Under the pieces are notes generated by a model. That model had not been told where the DNA came from, ran no database searches, and was given only the letters and a program-made list of their open reading frames with translations. From contig JBOZIK010000001.1 of assembly GCA_051453625.1 (NCBI GenBank), positions 93,016,940 through 93,049,141 on the forward strand: DNA of 32,202 nt, read 5' to 3'. This DNA is from Welwitschia mirabilis. Its lineage: Eukaryota; Gnetophyta; Gnetopsida; Welwitschiales. Shown one piece after another: positions 10,538 to 19,560 of the stretch. Both the position numbers and the translations under genes were made by a program. Position 1 is the stretch's first letter, and every line of letters starts with the position of its first letter.

Positions 10538-11329
10538 TAATTAAAGTAGTATTTGATATTTCCTTCTAATTCTTCCTTCCTTCTGATACTTGTCACATCT
10601 CTTCATGAAATCATGGGCATCTTTAAAAATAGTTAGCTAATATAAACTTGCATGCAAGATTTTGTTGTTGCCTTTCTACCATTAAAATAGCCTTCCCCTA
10701 TTCTATCATGTCATAAATTTAGAATTTCTTCATGCTTCCACTTTGGCATATGTCATTTGATTATGTTATCAATGTTAGATCTAGAATCATAGAGGAGAAG
10801 AGGGGATGGAAAAGGGATGGGGTTAATAGGATTTAAAAAATAAATTAAAAATCTATCTCCACAAAGTATTGAGTACTAAAAAATATTTATGCATATGAAA
10901 TAATAAAAATATCTAAAATAAAAATAACTAAAATCAAAAAATACCAATGGAGATTGACAAATACATAATTTATAGTGGTTTGAGAAATCCCCTACTCCCC
11001 TCTCGGCAATTAGCTTCTACCCAAAACTGATCCAGATCCTTGTTGCTTACTTTCTAGGTATTTTGGGTTCACTTGTAACCTTTTACAATTGGACTTTTAA
11101 AGGCTTATTCTAAATCCTTAGATAAAATTCTTTTCGATGTTAATTATATACCACAATGCATAGGCTTCATGAGATCTAAAGTACAATAATAATGGTACTA
11201 CACTAATTGAAATGATATCACAAATTCAAGTCCATATAGTGCAAATTAATTGACCAAAGAACTAATAATCAAAAGATGCTTTTTCAATTCTTAGTCAAGT
11301 AAAAAGTATGCTCATGATTTTGATGGTTG

Positions 11330-11345
11330 AGGTTTATATAGAAGA
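11330..11345 (-). promoter_or_regulatory. TATA-like box of the solo LTR
   Basis: On the minus strand the sequence reads CTATATAAACCTCAAC, just downstream of the paired-site array. This is the order expected for LTR enhancer repeats followed by a core promoter. Activity is not established. Confidence 0.5.
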
Positions 11346-11435
11346 TAGATTTTAGGGTTTTACAAGTAAATCTAATACTTTAACAAAAAAAATAAGAAGG
11401 CAATGACTAGAAAAATTTCATTTTTGTCATGATTG

Positions 11436-11809
11436 GTCGACCTCTTGAAATGTTCTATCGACTCCATTGGGTGCCGTTACTAAAGTTGGTCGATCCCATC
11501 TTCTTTCGGTCGATCTAAGTTCTTCACATCTCCAAGTCTAGTCAATCCCATTAGGGATTTGGTCAATTACATAAGTCTAGATTTGGTGAACTACATTGTA
11601 GTTCAGTCAACCCCATAAAAAGTAGTTGAAATAATTTTAGCCTAGGTCCGATTGACTCTTCAAACATTTGGTTGATCCCTTGATGAAAATATTTGATAAA
11701 TTTTTGTATAGGTTCTGTGAACCCCTTAGGAATCTAGTTGATTCCTCAATAAAATGGTTTCAACGCTTTTTGGTATAGATCCAGTTGACCCCTTATGAAT
11801 TTAATCGAC
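11436..11809 (-). repeat. seven pairs of GTCGAC-like sites in the solo LTR
   Basis: Hexamers matching GTCGAC with up to two changes start (plus-strand coordinates) at 11436/11457, 11489/11509, 11542/11563, 11586/11606, 11651/11671, 11717/11737 and 11784/11804. The members of every pair are 20 or 21 bp apart. The last four pairs recur every 65-67 bp and the first four every 44-53 bp. The surrounding text of the last units is also tandemly similar (AAGGGGT-CA units on the minus strand). Confidence 0.7.
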
Positions 11810-12227
11810 TCCTTTTAGGGTCTGTAACTTGTCAAGTTCAAGCATAGCTAGTGAGAAATGTTTATTACTTCTGACCTATAAGGATTAATATTTTTCGCAA
11901 GAAATACAACATTTTTTGCTACACCAGAAGATGTTAGTTTGACATTAACATGGAAAAATTATAACTTAATAATTAATACATCTTTTAAAAAGATAAGGAG
12001 GTATCCAATAATAATAACTAATGTGATACAAGAATATACTAAATTCAAGAGTAGATCACTATTTTGGTGTTTAATGATATATAAGTTAATTAGTAATATT
12101 TACATACTAAGGGTTAGGATGGAATGAATAATAAGTATGAACATGAAAGATTTATTTATCTAGAAATTATTCAAAATAGTTATCTTAGTAATATTTATCA
12201 GGCTAAATAAGTAAATGAGAGAGGTGA

Positions 12228-12480
12228 TCAGCAATAATATTTTCTATTCCTTTTTTTATCAGCAATGGTAATGTTAAATTCTTGAAGAAGCAAAATCCAA
12301 TGAAGCACACAAGAGTTGAAGTTAGGTTTGACTAGCATGTACTCTAGTGTAGCATGATTTGTATTAACATTAGTGTAAAAACCCATGAGATAATGACAAA
12401 ATTTATCAAATGATAGCATGATAATAGGCATTTCTCTTTTTGTGACGGAGTAATTTCATTAGGAATCATTTAAAGTGTGG
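12228..12480 (-). pseudogene. gypsy RNase H domain
   Basis: The open stretch 12431-12228 gives F-D-K-F-C-H-Y-L-M-G, then N-H-A-T-L-E-Y-M-L, then W-I-L-L-L-Q-E-F-N-I-T-I-A-D-K-K. This is the end of the Ty3/gypsy RNase H with its thumb-like tail, which degrades RNA in the hybrid. The residue before N-H-A is Thr-Asn where gypsy RNase H has the catalytic Thr-Asp, another G-to-A type change. I-A-D-H-L-S-H follows just below 12240, the usual join to the integrase region. The start is not defined because the domain is part of the polyprotein. Confidence 0.82.
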
Positions 12481-12589
12481 ATGAAATAAGAAATTACATA
12501 ATGTTTCTTATATATATTTTAATCCAAAATAGCTCCAATAGCATAGCCATTAAGATTAGTAATTAATTTAAAAGGTGAATTCCAATTAG

Positions 12590-13390
12590 GCCCTTCAAGG
12601 ATTGGGGTAACAATTAACTTGATTTTTAAATTATCAAAGGCTTTTTAACAAATTTTAGTTTAAAGGAATGGGTTTCCTTCTCTAGTAAGAGATGTAAAGA
12701 TTTACACAATTTTGAGTAACCCTCAATGAAATAATAGTAAAATCTAAAGTAACCTAGAAAAGATTATAATTACTTAACATTAAAAGGTAGTCACAAATTT
12801 TGGAGAACTGAAATTTTAGGAGTATCCATTTTAATACCATTAAGACGATAACATAACCTAATAATACTCCTTTAATAGGGATAAAAAATGATTTTTCTCA
12901 ACTTAATTTGAGATCACTCTTTATACATCTATCTAGAACAAATTTAAATTCCTCAAACTTCAATTAAATGAATCACCCCAAACTAAAAAATTGTCCATGA
13001 ATACTACCATAAAGTTATTAAGAAAGTTAGTAAAAATACCTTACACCCTTTGAAATGTACCTGAAGTATTACACAATCCAAAAGGCATATGCTGAAAAAT
13101 GATAATCAAAAAATTAATCAAAAAATGGTAATGGAAAGCAGTCCTTTTATCACTTGATTCAGCCTAAAAAAACCAATATAAACCAATCATTTTTTATCTT
13201 TCTTAGGTACAACTATTATAAAACCTACTCATTTACTATCTGCAATTAGATAAATGATACCTATGTCAAGTGATTTAAAAATTTCATATTTGACAATTTG
13301 TTTAAGGGATAGATTCAACCTCCTTTGTGGCTATCTTATAAGATTGACATTGGCATCTAAATAAATTTTATGCTACATAATTTGTGGTGG
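12590..13390 (-). pseudogene. gypsy reverse transcriptase
   Basis: Blocks in order on the minus strand: P-Q-R-R-L-N near 13330, L-D-I-G-I-I-Y-L-I near 13270, V-V-P-K-K near 13205, a degenerate K-R-T-A-F near 13140, M-P-F-G-L-C-N near 13085, T-F-Q-R near 13060 and the catalytic V-F-M-D-N-F at 12985-13002. The last Asp of the catalytic pair has become Asn (12990-12992), which would kill polymerase activity. W-G-D-S-F follows, as in Athila-type RT. Stops include TGA for Trp after I-A-D-S-K. Order and motifs make the family call firm. Confidence 0.88.
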
Positions 13391-14330
13391 AACTCCAATA
13401 AGATCATCATGAGTCCATTTAAAGGCTTCAACTTTCCTTTTCAAAAGTTCAATTAGGCTTTCTTCTTACTATTCTATTAATTGTAACCTAATAATTAGAG
13501 GCTGAGTATCATCTTTACCTAAGAAAACATACTTTAGGTTAAAGGCCAATGGTTTAAGTTGCATGGATTGCAATGAGATCATTTGGTTCATGACAGTTGA
13601 TGTTAATTTTTTGTTCTTACTTAAAGCTAGTTGTTTTCCTTGATACTTTCTTTTCTTATTTACTTAGACTCCTAATTATTTCTTAACCCCATTAGATTCT
13701 CATTCAAATTATAAGTATTGAATGAATTAAGGGATTGCTCTACTAATAATAAATCTTCTATAAACTATAAAGACGAGTGATTAAAATATGAAACCAGGAT
13801 GATTTTCTATATTGTTTTAGATGACATTAAGTTGAATGTGTTTATGAAACTTACATTACTAATGCCATAAAGCTCCTCATCATCTTTATTAAAATTATAT
13901 ACTTTTACATCAAGCTTATCACTTTTAAGTTACAAGGTTATGACACCACTCATTGTATTGATTATTCCATTTTCTATTGCTAACCAAGCTCATCCTAAAA
14001 TTAAAGGGTAATCATTACTCATATTAACCTTAAGAACTATAAAATTAGTAAGGCAATAACTTTTTTAAAACTTGAATTACTAAGTTTTTTTAATATTCTT
14101 GTGGCTTGTTTTAATGACCTATTAGCCATTTCTAGCATAATATCAATGGGTTCTAGTTTATTGCATTATATGTTTAGGCATAAGATTCATACTAGCACCC
14201 AAGTTAATTAAATAATGATGAAGCTAAAAAATTACCTTCTAAAGTAACTGTCAATCTAGAAGTTCTTGGATTTTTGTATTTTAGACTTTGTTGGCTGAGC
14301 TATAAAAATCACTGATCTAGAAAATAGATC
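13391..14330 (-). pseudogene. gypsy aspartic protease and linker to RT
   Basis: The protease cuts the polyprotein inside the particle. The active-site loop reads L-I-N-L-G-A-S-M-N-L-M-P at about 14182-14211. The catalytic Asp before L-G-A-S is Asn (14203-14205). Downstream, D-Y-P-L-I-L-G and W-L-A-I-E-N-G-I-I-N near 14005-13960 match the end of the domain. The linker to RT is poorly conserved, with many stops, and contains H-K-I-Y-L near 13380 just before the RT start. Confidence 0.75.
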
Positions 14331-15877
14331 TTTTTTAACAGCTTCCTTTTCTTATTTCTTCTGACTAAGTTCTTGAAAAATTTTTCATACTTTTTATTAT
14401 CTTTCAAAAGTCTCCAGAATGACATTGAAATGGTAACTTCTTATAATAAGTCTTCAAGGCATTGATTTGAATCTTCATCATTTCTTTTTAACTCCTTTGA
14501 AAAGGATGTCTATTCTATTTGAATAGGAATATTTTGATCTTTTACTTGCTTTTGTTGCTATCATATAGATAAATTATGACAATGATCTAGATCCTTCACA
14601 TGTGATTCATTCCTAGTTAGTGCATACACTCCTAATCCACTTCTTGTTACCACCTTGGAGTCTCATATTTGGTATGGATTTAGTTATGAATTAGAAAGTA
14701 AGACTCCTTGTCCACATGAATTAGAATAATTTGTTTGCTGCATTAAGCATATTAGCCTATTTATATTTTTATTCATCTCATTAACTATCGTATGAAGATT
14801 TTCAAATTGCATCTCAAACATGTGTTGCATCATTTCCAGACGATGGAATGGTTTAAAGGCAAAGAGGGAACATTTGGAAATGCACTATAATTCTAGTTTA
14901 TAAACTACTGTATAGGTGGAAAACCACCACTTCAACTACTATAAAATCATGATTCGGGCTTTGAGACCTACTTTAATTTGTTTCAATAAATGCTCTTGGT
15001 GGTTGGAGAGAAGAGTTAAGAGTAGTTTGGCTCAGAGCAAATAATTCTTCTAAAATTGAATTTTGACAAAATGGAAGAGTAGGATAGTAATTTATGTTGT
15101 GATTAATTACTTGACATGAGAAACATTTCTTACTCTTAGGTTTTAAATCCTTGGAAGATGAAGCTTATTTCTTCTCATTCTTGATTTTAACCAAAGTGAT
15201 TGTCATCTCTTTTAGAGTAGAATTAACTTCTTTTAAAATTTCTTTCAATGGGTAAACTATTGTAAGCATCTTGTTAGTGACTCCTGCAATATGTGCTTAC
15301 TTAAGCTATTTTATTAATGTGGGGATATCATTCTTGTTAGTCTACCAAGTTATACTTTATCCCTATAGACTTTGTAAATTCATGACATAACCACCTAAGA
15401 AAAATTAATCATTTGTCTGTTTGGAGGCTATAGTCCTTCTATAAAATATCCGACTAACTTCTACTCTTTAATATCATTTATAAGGTGACATGTGACATAA
15501 GATCTAAAACCTATAATTTTTTTTTTCTAAGGTTTGACCTTAGAATTAGTGAGGTACCTATAAATAATAGTAAGCTTCATCTCCTTTCTCATCACTATGG
15601 AAGGATGAGGTAGCTTGTAAAACCAATTATGAGAATTCTCTGTTAAAGCCATCTTAAACACAATCAAAAACAAATAATGGTTAGTTGATTTATTCTAAGT
15701 ATGGAGATATGATTCCAAATCTATTAAGAATTATAGAGGATCATCTTCTTCCTTCCCTAAGTATTTTGGTTCTACATCATCTCTTTCTAGCAAATTGATA
15801 GGGTTATGAAATTCTCTGCCTCTATTTTGTAGGACTTCACACAGTGTCTTAGGAATTCTTGATTGTACAGTAGCCAT
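14331..15877 (-). pseudogene. gypsy gag (capsid and nucleocapsid), decayed
   Basis: A plausible start is the ATG at 15877 (M-A-T-V-Q-S-R-I-P-K). The capsid part includes N-P-I-N-L-L-E-R-D-D near 15800 and M-A-L-T-E-N-S-H-N-W-F-Y-K-L-P near 15650-15605, the core of the plant retrotransposon gag family. Gag packages element RNA. A zinc knuckle lies at 15125-15084: C-F-S-C, then His at the right spacing, but the last Cys position is Tyr (15084-15086). At least two stops interrupt the capsid part (D-P-L-stop-F-L and L-H-T-stop-N-K). Beyond 15000 the text down to the protease is low in recognisable motifs. Confidence 0.75.
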
Positions 15878-16310
15878 TCTTTGTTGGTTATGTATCACTA
15901 TTATAATTCTAACTTGACTACTCTTCTTTTCTTAGTTAGTTGAAGACTCCAAGTGCAAGATTTCTAGATGCTATATTTTTTCTTTGGCCCATTCTTTACT
16001 AAGGGAATTCAAACTTGGATAAATAAATAAATGAATTCTGCCTATTTCATATGAAGATCCTTTTTCTTTTCTCTTTCTATTAGACACTGGAAAACTTGAA
16101 AGCACAATCTTGAAAGGGGTGAATGAGGGCTACATAATGTCCTTGTACTGTTCACAAGAAAAGAGTCCTTGCTAAATGTTTTCTTGAATTAACTATTCAT
16201 CTCTTTTATTTTTCTTTTGCATCATTCAACATTCTTACACAAAAATTTATAACTCTTATAGATTTACATAAAATTTTCATTTGTAAATTTATCTAAGAAT
16301 ATCAACACCT
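15878..16310 (-). other. 5' leader of the gypsy element
   Basis: This lies between the primer site and the gag start. It is AT-rich and non-coding. The length is ordinary for a plant gypsy leader. Confidence 0.5.
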
Positions 16311-16327
16311 TCTTGATAATGATGCTA
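16311..16327 (-). promoter_or_regulatory. decayed tRNA-Asp primer-binding site
   Basis: The plus strand reads TCTTGATAATGATGCTA. Compared with the 3' end of plant tRNA-Asp (CCCCGGCAACGGCGCCA), all nine differences are C-to-T or G-to-A. It lies directly inside the 5' LTR, in the correct orientation for the minus-strand element, and is followed by the AAAACGTTGGTGC stretch usual at this boundary. Identity is only 8 of 17, so context carries the call. Confidence 0.6.
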
Positions 16328-16333
16328 AAACGT

Positions 16334-17142
16334 TGGTGCTTTTCTTTTAATTCCGAGTCATCATTCCTATGGAGGTAGCATGATTAAGATGTCCTAGATG
16401 AAATTTCCTAAAACTATGTATATTATTTATAGCATCAATACTTTAGCATGAAAGTATTAAGCTTTAATTATTTTTCAAACTCTTAGTCCTAAGCTAAATA
16501 ATCATTATACTAATAATAATGTAGATTTCCTACTATAATAGAGACTGTTGTATTAGTCTTACTTCATTGCAATTAAATCAATAAATAAAAACCTGTAAAG
16601 TTATCAATAATGAAGTGCATAAAATGAATAGAAATATAAATTCCATTGAACTACTATAATTAGCTTTAATAAAATATAAAAACTCATCTCTTCGAACCTA
16701 AGAACTTACTAAGAAAGTGGAATAAAACAAAGTAAAGAGAAAAAATCATAAGAATAGCAGAACACAAAACAAGATAATGCATTATTAAAATGAGGATTCT
16801 TATTAACTCCTTCTTTTCTGTCATCCAAAAAGTGTCAAAATATTAAGAATGATTACATTAATGCATTATTCCCTCAAAACCATCAAGCTTCTATAAACAA
16901 AATGGCCTATATTTGTGGCTAATCACTATCTGTCACATGTCTACAATAAAACTACTTTTAGATAAATTTATATAAATTTTACACATACGAGTCTCATGAA
17001 AAATAGTAAATGACAAAAATTACATACAAAATAGAATATATAGTTCACTAATATACTTCCAAATAATACTAAACAATCTAAGAACCATATCATAATTAAA
17101 TGCAAAACAAACAGAGAAAGTGTCTCAAAATAAGCTCTAACA
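16334..17142 (-). mobile_element. 5' LTR of the gypsy element
   Basis: On the minus strand it starts TGTTAGAGCTTA at 17142 and ends near GCACCA at 16334, about 809 bp. Its outer half aligns with 4708-5115. The inner half has no partner in the window because the other LTR is truncated. The right edge abuts copia RT text at 17143. The base pair at the start differs from the 3' LTR (TGTTAG versus TGTCAG) by one transition. Confidence 0.75.
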
Positions 17143-18195
17143 GTATACTAAGCTTGTATATTATTTAAGTTTCATTAAATTCAGATTATGTAATTATCAA
17201 TATGTAGATGTTAAATTATTCATAAAATTTGATGGATGCAAATCTACATACATAGTGGTATATGTAGATGATATGCTGATAACTGGAAGTGATAAAGAAG
17301 ATGTGAAAAGTACAAACATCATATTTAGTAAATAATTAAAAATTTCTAATCTTAGATTAGCCAAATTCTACTTAGGTGTAAAAATTATCTAGCAAAGGGA
17401 TGGAATCTTCTTGATACAAAAGAAGTACACTAGAGATCTAATTTAGAAGTTTGGACTAGAAAACATGAAAGAAGTAACATCTTTAGAGAATAATGCTAAG
17501 ATATCTACTAACAAAGACTCAAGACCTATGAATGAAATTGAATATAGAATAATAATAGGAAGTTTGATTTATGTAGTCAATACTAAACCTAACATATCAT
17601 ATGTTGTTGGTGTATTATCAAGATATCTTCATGCACCTAAGGCCACTCATCTAAATGCTACAAAAACAGTATTGAGATATCTAAAGAAGACTAAATATTT
17701 AGATCTAAACTATAAAACAAACTCTTAATTTATCTTGAAACCATACTCTGATTATGATTTTACTAGAGAAACTGATAGTTCATTCTCAAAATTAGGGTAT
17801 ATCATGTTCTTAGAAACATTGCCTTTGTCTTAGAATTTAAAGCGTTAGAAAACTATAATATGATCTTCTACTAAAGCAAAATATACATCTACTTCAAAAG
17901 CATGTAGAGAAATCAAATAGGTAAAAAAATTGTTAAAAGCAGTAAACTTAAAAAAGACTAAGCAACAAATCTCTTTGTCAATAATTAGTTGACAATTTGC
18001 ATATCAAAATATCTAGTGCATCATAATAGGACAAAACAATTTCATGTTGGATACATAAAATTCAAAAACTCATACAAAATGAAGTTATTATATCAACATA
18101 TTGTTTGACCACACAGAAAACTGCCAATATTCTTAGTAAACCATTTGATCAAGAGAAGTTTTAATGTTTCCAATCCAAGATTGGATTGACAATCA
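17143..18195 (+). pseudogene. copia remnant A: RT and RNase H
   Basis: The fragment begins inside RT at the gypsy LTR edge. The catalytic block V-V-Y-V-D-D-M-L-I-T-G is intact at about 17250-17284. K-F-Y-L-G-V follows near 17362, and the open stretch 17465-17728 holds I-I-G-S-L-I-Y, N-I-S-Y-V-V-G-V-L-S-R-Y and A-T-K-T-V-L-R-Y-L-K. RNase H continues with S-S-T-K-A-K-Y near 17862 and N-F-M-L-D-T near 18036, and ends K-P-F-D-Q-E-K-F near 18139-18162. Several TAG and TAA stops and shifts after 17728 make it non-functional. The N-terminal part of pol is absent, removed or displaced by the gypsy insertion. Copia order (integrase before RT) cannot be seen here, but the RT type is clear. Confidence 0.87.
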
Positions 18196-18650
18196 GTTGA
18201 TTCAAATTGATTTTTCTCTTATACATTATAGACTCCATTTGACTTTTGAGTCTTTATTCGAAGTCACTTTTGATCTAAGTACTATAGGATGTATAGTACA
18301 ATTATGACCTAGTACCATGGGATGTGTAGCACATTTTTTAACAAAGCATTACAGGATGTGTAACGCACATAATAAGCCATATTTGCTACGAGATGTGTAG
18401 CAATGAATTGACTAGTTTTTTAATTAAGTAATTCAGAGCGTATTCCCATGTCGAGAGAAGAATTACTAAAGTTTATATGTACATGACAGTCCTACGCCTA
18501 GGGATACATGAAAACCCTAGTAAAACCATAATGATATGCTTGTCTTTATAAGCAAGTTCTTTAATGTAATAAGAATAGAGAATTAGCTGAAACAAAATTT
18601 AATTTTTAATAAATATTACTGTTGTTCTTGTTCTTCTGTTTCCCAACATA
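18196..18650 (+). mobile_element. 3' LTR of copia remnant A
   Basis: Non-coding DNA after RNase H, ending TTTCCCAACA near 18645-18650. Its first half aligns with the reverse complement of 22990-23255 (GACTCCATTTGACTTTTGAG here, GGTCTATTTGACTTTTAGAA there). It contains the hairpin array at 18279-18403. The left boundary is approximate because no clean polypurine tract or TG start is visible. Confidence 0.65.
18279..18403 (+). repeat. array of four 21 bp hairpins in LTR A
   Basis: Hairpin units lie at 18279-18299 (GTACTATA, loop GGATG, TATAGTAC; perfect 8 bp arms), 18312-18332, 18346-18366 and 18383-18403 (TTGCTAC and GTAGCAA arms, perfect). All are 21 bp, start 33-37 bp apart, and share the central GGATGTG/GAGATGTG text. 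Arms differ between units while pairing is largely kept. Confidence 0.75.
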
Positions 18651-19560
18651 TGAATCTTTCATTAATATCAAATTATTTTTCATCTTCCTTCATCTTTATT
18701 ATGGGTTCATTTACTAGTTCCTTACTGTTATTATAATTTCTTCTTATTCTTTATAAAATCTTTCATTGTCTTTTACTCGATTATATTATATACTTAATTT
18801 CTCAAACTCTATCTTAATATCTTCTTCTCATACATGAGGAATTTTATTTTCATCAAAATTATCCTCATCATATTTGACATTTTTACTTAATATCATCTTC
18901 TTAGTTTAAGTATTATAGAGACTATACATTTTGTAAGTTTTAAGATATTCAAGATTCTTACCTTAGTAGGACTTAAACTAATGCTTATTTTAAACTCAAG
19001 TTTGATAATATATGATGTAGGCAAAAGTCCTCTAATATATCAATTAAGATTTCCCACCTATTAATTTCTTATAAATAATAATACATTTAAGACTTTTAGC
19101 AAGAAGTCTATTGCTTATAATAGATGCAGTTAAAATCACCTCTTCCCATTAGGATGTTTTCATGTTTACTTAGAATAAAAGATACCTAGTTACTTTTAAT
19201 TTTCTATTTCTAGATTTTATCACATAACTCCAACAAGATGCATATGCAATAGACATTTAATATTCTATTCCTTTAGTTTGTAAAAATTCTAAGAATTTTT
19301 TAGAATATATATAAGCATTATGAAATTTTTACTAAGCTCTTTTTAATCCCATCTTATTTCTGATTGATATGGATTTCTTAACTTCATATACTTCATACAA
19401 GACATAATATCCAAATTTCTCTAATTAAGGACATATTTAATTATGATAAAATTATGCAAATTACTAAACATTTCTAATAATTTTAATGTGATTACTAAAT
19501 TCTAGTTTTATAGAAGAGACTTATACAAATGTTATAATGCTATTATTTGTACTATTTCTG
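18651..19560 (-). pseudogene. copia remnant C: integrase C-terminal half
   Basis: On the minus strand: F-L-E-F-L-Q-T-K-G-I-E-Y near 19280, V-I-K-S-R-N-R-K near 19200 where copia integrase has V-I-E-R, then W-E-E-V-I-L-T-A-S near 19150 and I-S-N-R-L-L-A-K-S-L near 19110. L-I-G-G-K-S near 19060 and R-T-F-A-Y follow, and the acidic linker ends near 18810 (D-E-D-N-F-D-E-N). The catalytic Glu is Lys at 19215-19217. RT is absent because the text stops where LTR A ends, which suggests A inserted into C. Confidence 0.75.

Larger units (their letters stand above)
10773..11971 (-). mobile_element. solo LTR of a copia-type element inside gypsy integrase
   Basis: On the minus strand the segment runs from TATTAAGTT (probably once TGTTAAGTT) to GATCTAACA. 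It is flanked by ATTAA at 11972-11976 and ATCAA at 10768-10772, a 5 bp target-site duplication with one C-to-T change. The integrase reading resumes across it: K-R-C-I-N before and D-N-I-I-K after. Inside, on the minus strand, are a TATATAAACC promoter-like box (near 11340) and a GGGATTTCTCAAACCACTA stretch near 10990. No coding region lies between the ends, so this is a single LTR left after recombination. It carries the same kind of paired-site array as the Sirevirus non-coding DNA. The reading frame at 11939-12127 on the plus strand is spurious. Confidence 0.8.
9131..12227 (-). pseudogene. gypsy integrase, split by a solo LTR and a gap
   Basis: Integrase inserts the DNA copy into the chromosome. 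Read right to left: the RNase H-integrase linker (12227-11978, with P-Y-L-F-K-R-C), then after the solo LTR the zinc-binding domain (10772-10540, ending F-K-D-A-H-D-F-M-K-R-C-D-K-Y-Q), a gap, then the catalytic core (10024-9600) with W-G-I-D-F-I-G and A-L-D-Y-V near 10010-9930, the H-P-x-T-N-G block at 9736-9750, S-N-K-L-D-E-V-L-W-S-Y-R near 9650 and the C-terminal G-D-Y-V-I-L-F-N-S-R-L and W-Q-G-P-F-N near 9350-9270. Damage: the last zinc Cys is Tyr (10586-10588), the second catalytic Asp is Tyr (9832-9834), the catalytic Glu is Lys (9724-9727), plus stops and a frameshift after N-G. No chromodomain follows. Confidence 0.85.
4708..17142 (-). mobile_element. Athila-like Ty3/gypsy LTR retrotransposon, degenerate, nested
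   Basis: The gene order on the minus strand is 5' LTR, primer site, gag, protease, RT, RNase H, integrase, long 3' region, 3' LTR. Integrase after RNase H defines Ty3/gypsy. The tRNA-Asp primer site, the long 3' region with an extra reading frame and no visible chromodomain point to the Athila/Tat branch. The two LTR copies align between 4708-5115 and about 16718-17142. The element is interrupted by a solo LTR at 10773-11971, has 513 N inside integrase, and its left end is cut by the Sirevirus LTR. It interrupts the RT of copia remnant A on its right. Confidence 0.85.

Noticed and set aside
9907-10596. Long open frames across the N block on both strands
   Set aside because: N codons cannot contain stops, so the openness is an artefact. 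The real content on the minus strand is gypsy integrase in a different reading.
11939-12127. 62-codon plus-strand frame
   Set aside because: It crosses the solo LTR end and the gypsy integrase linker in the wrong orientation.
18279-18403. CRISPR-like array because of short repeats at regular spacing
   Set aside because: The units are diverged hairpins inside a plant LTR, spacers are shorter than the repeats and similar to each other, and no cas-like gene is present.
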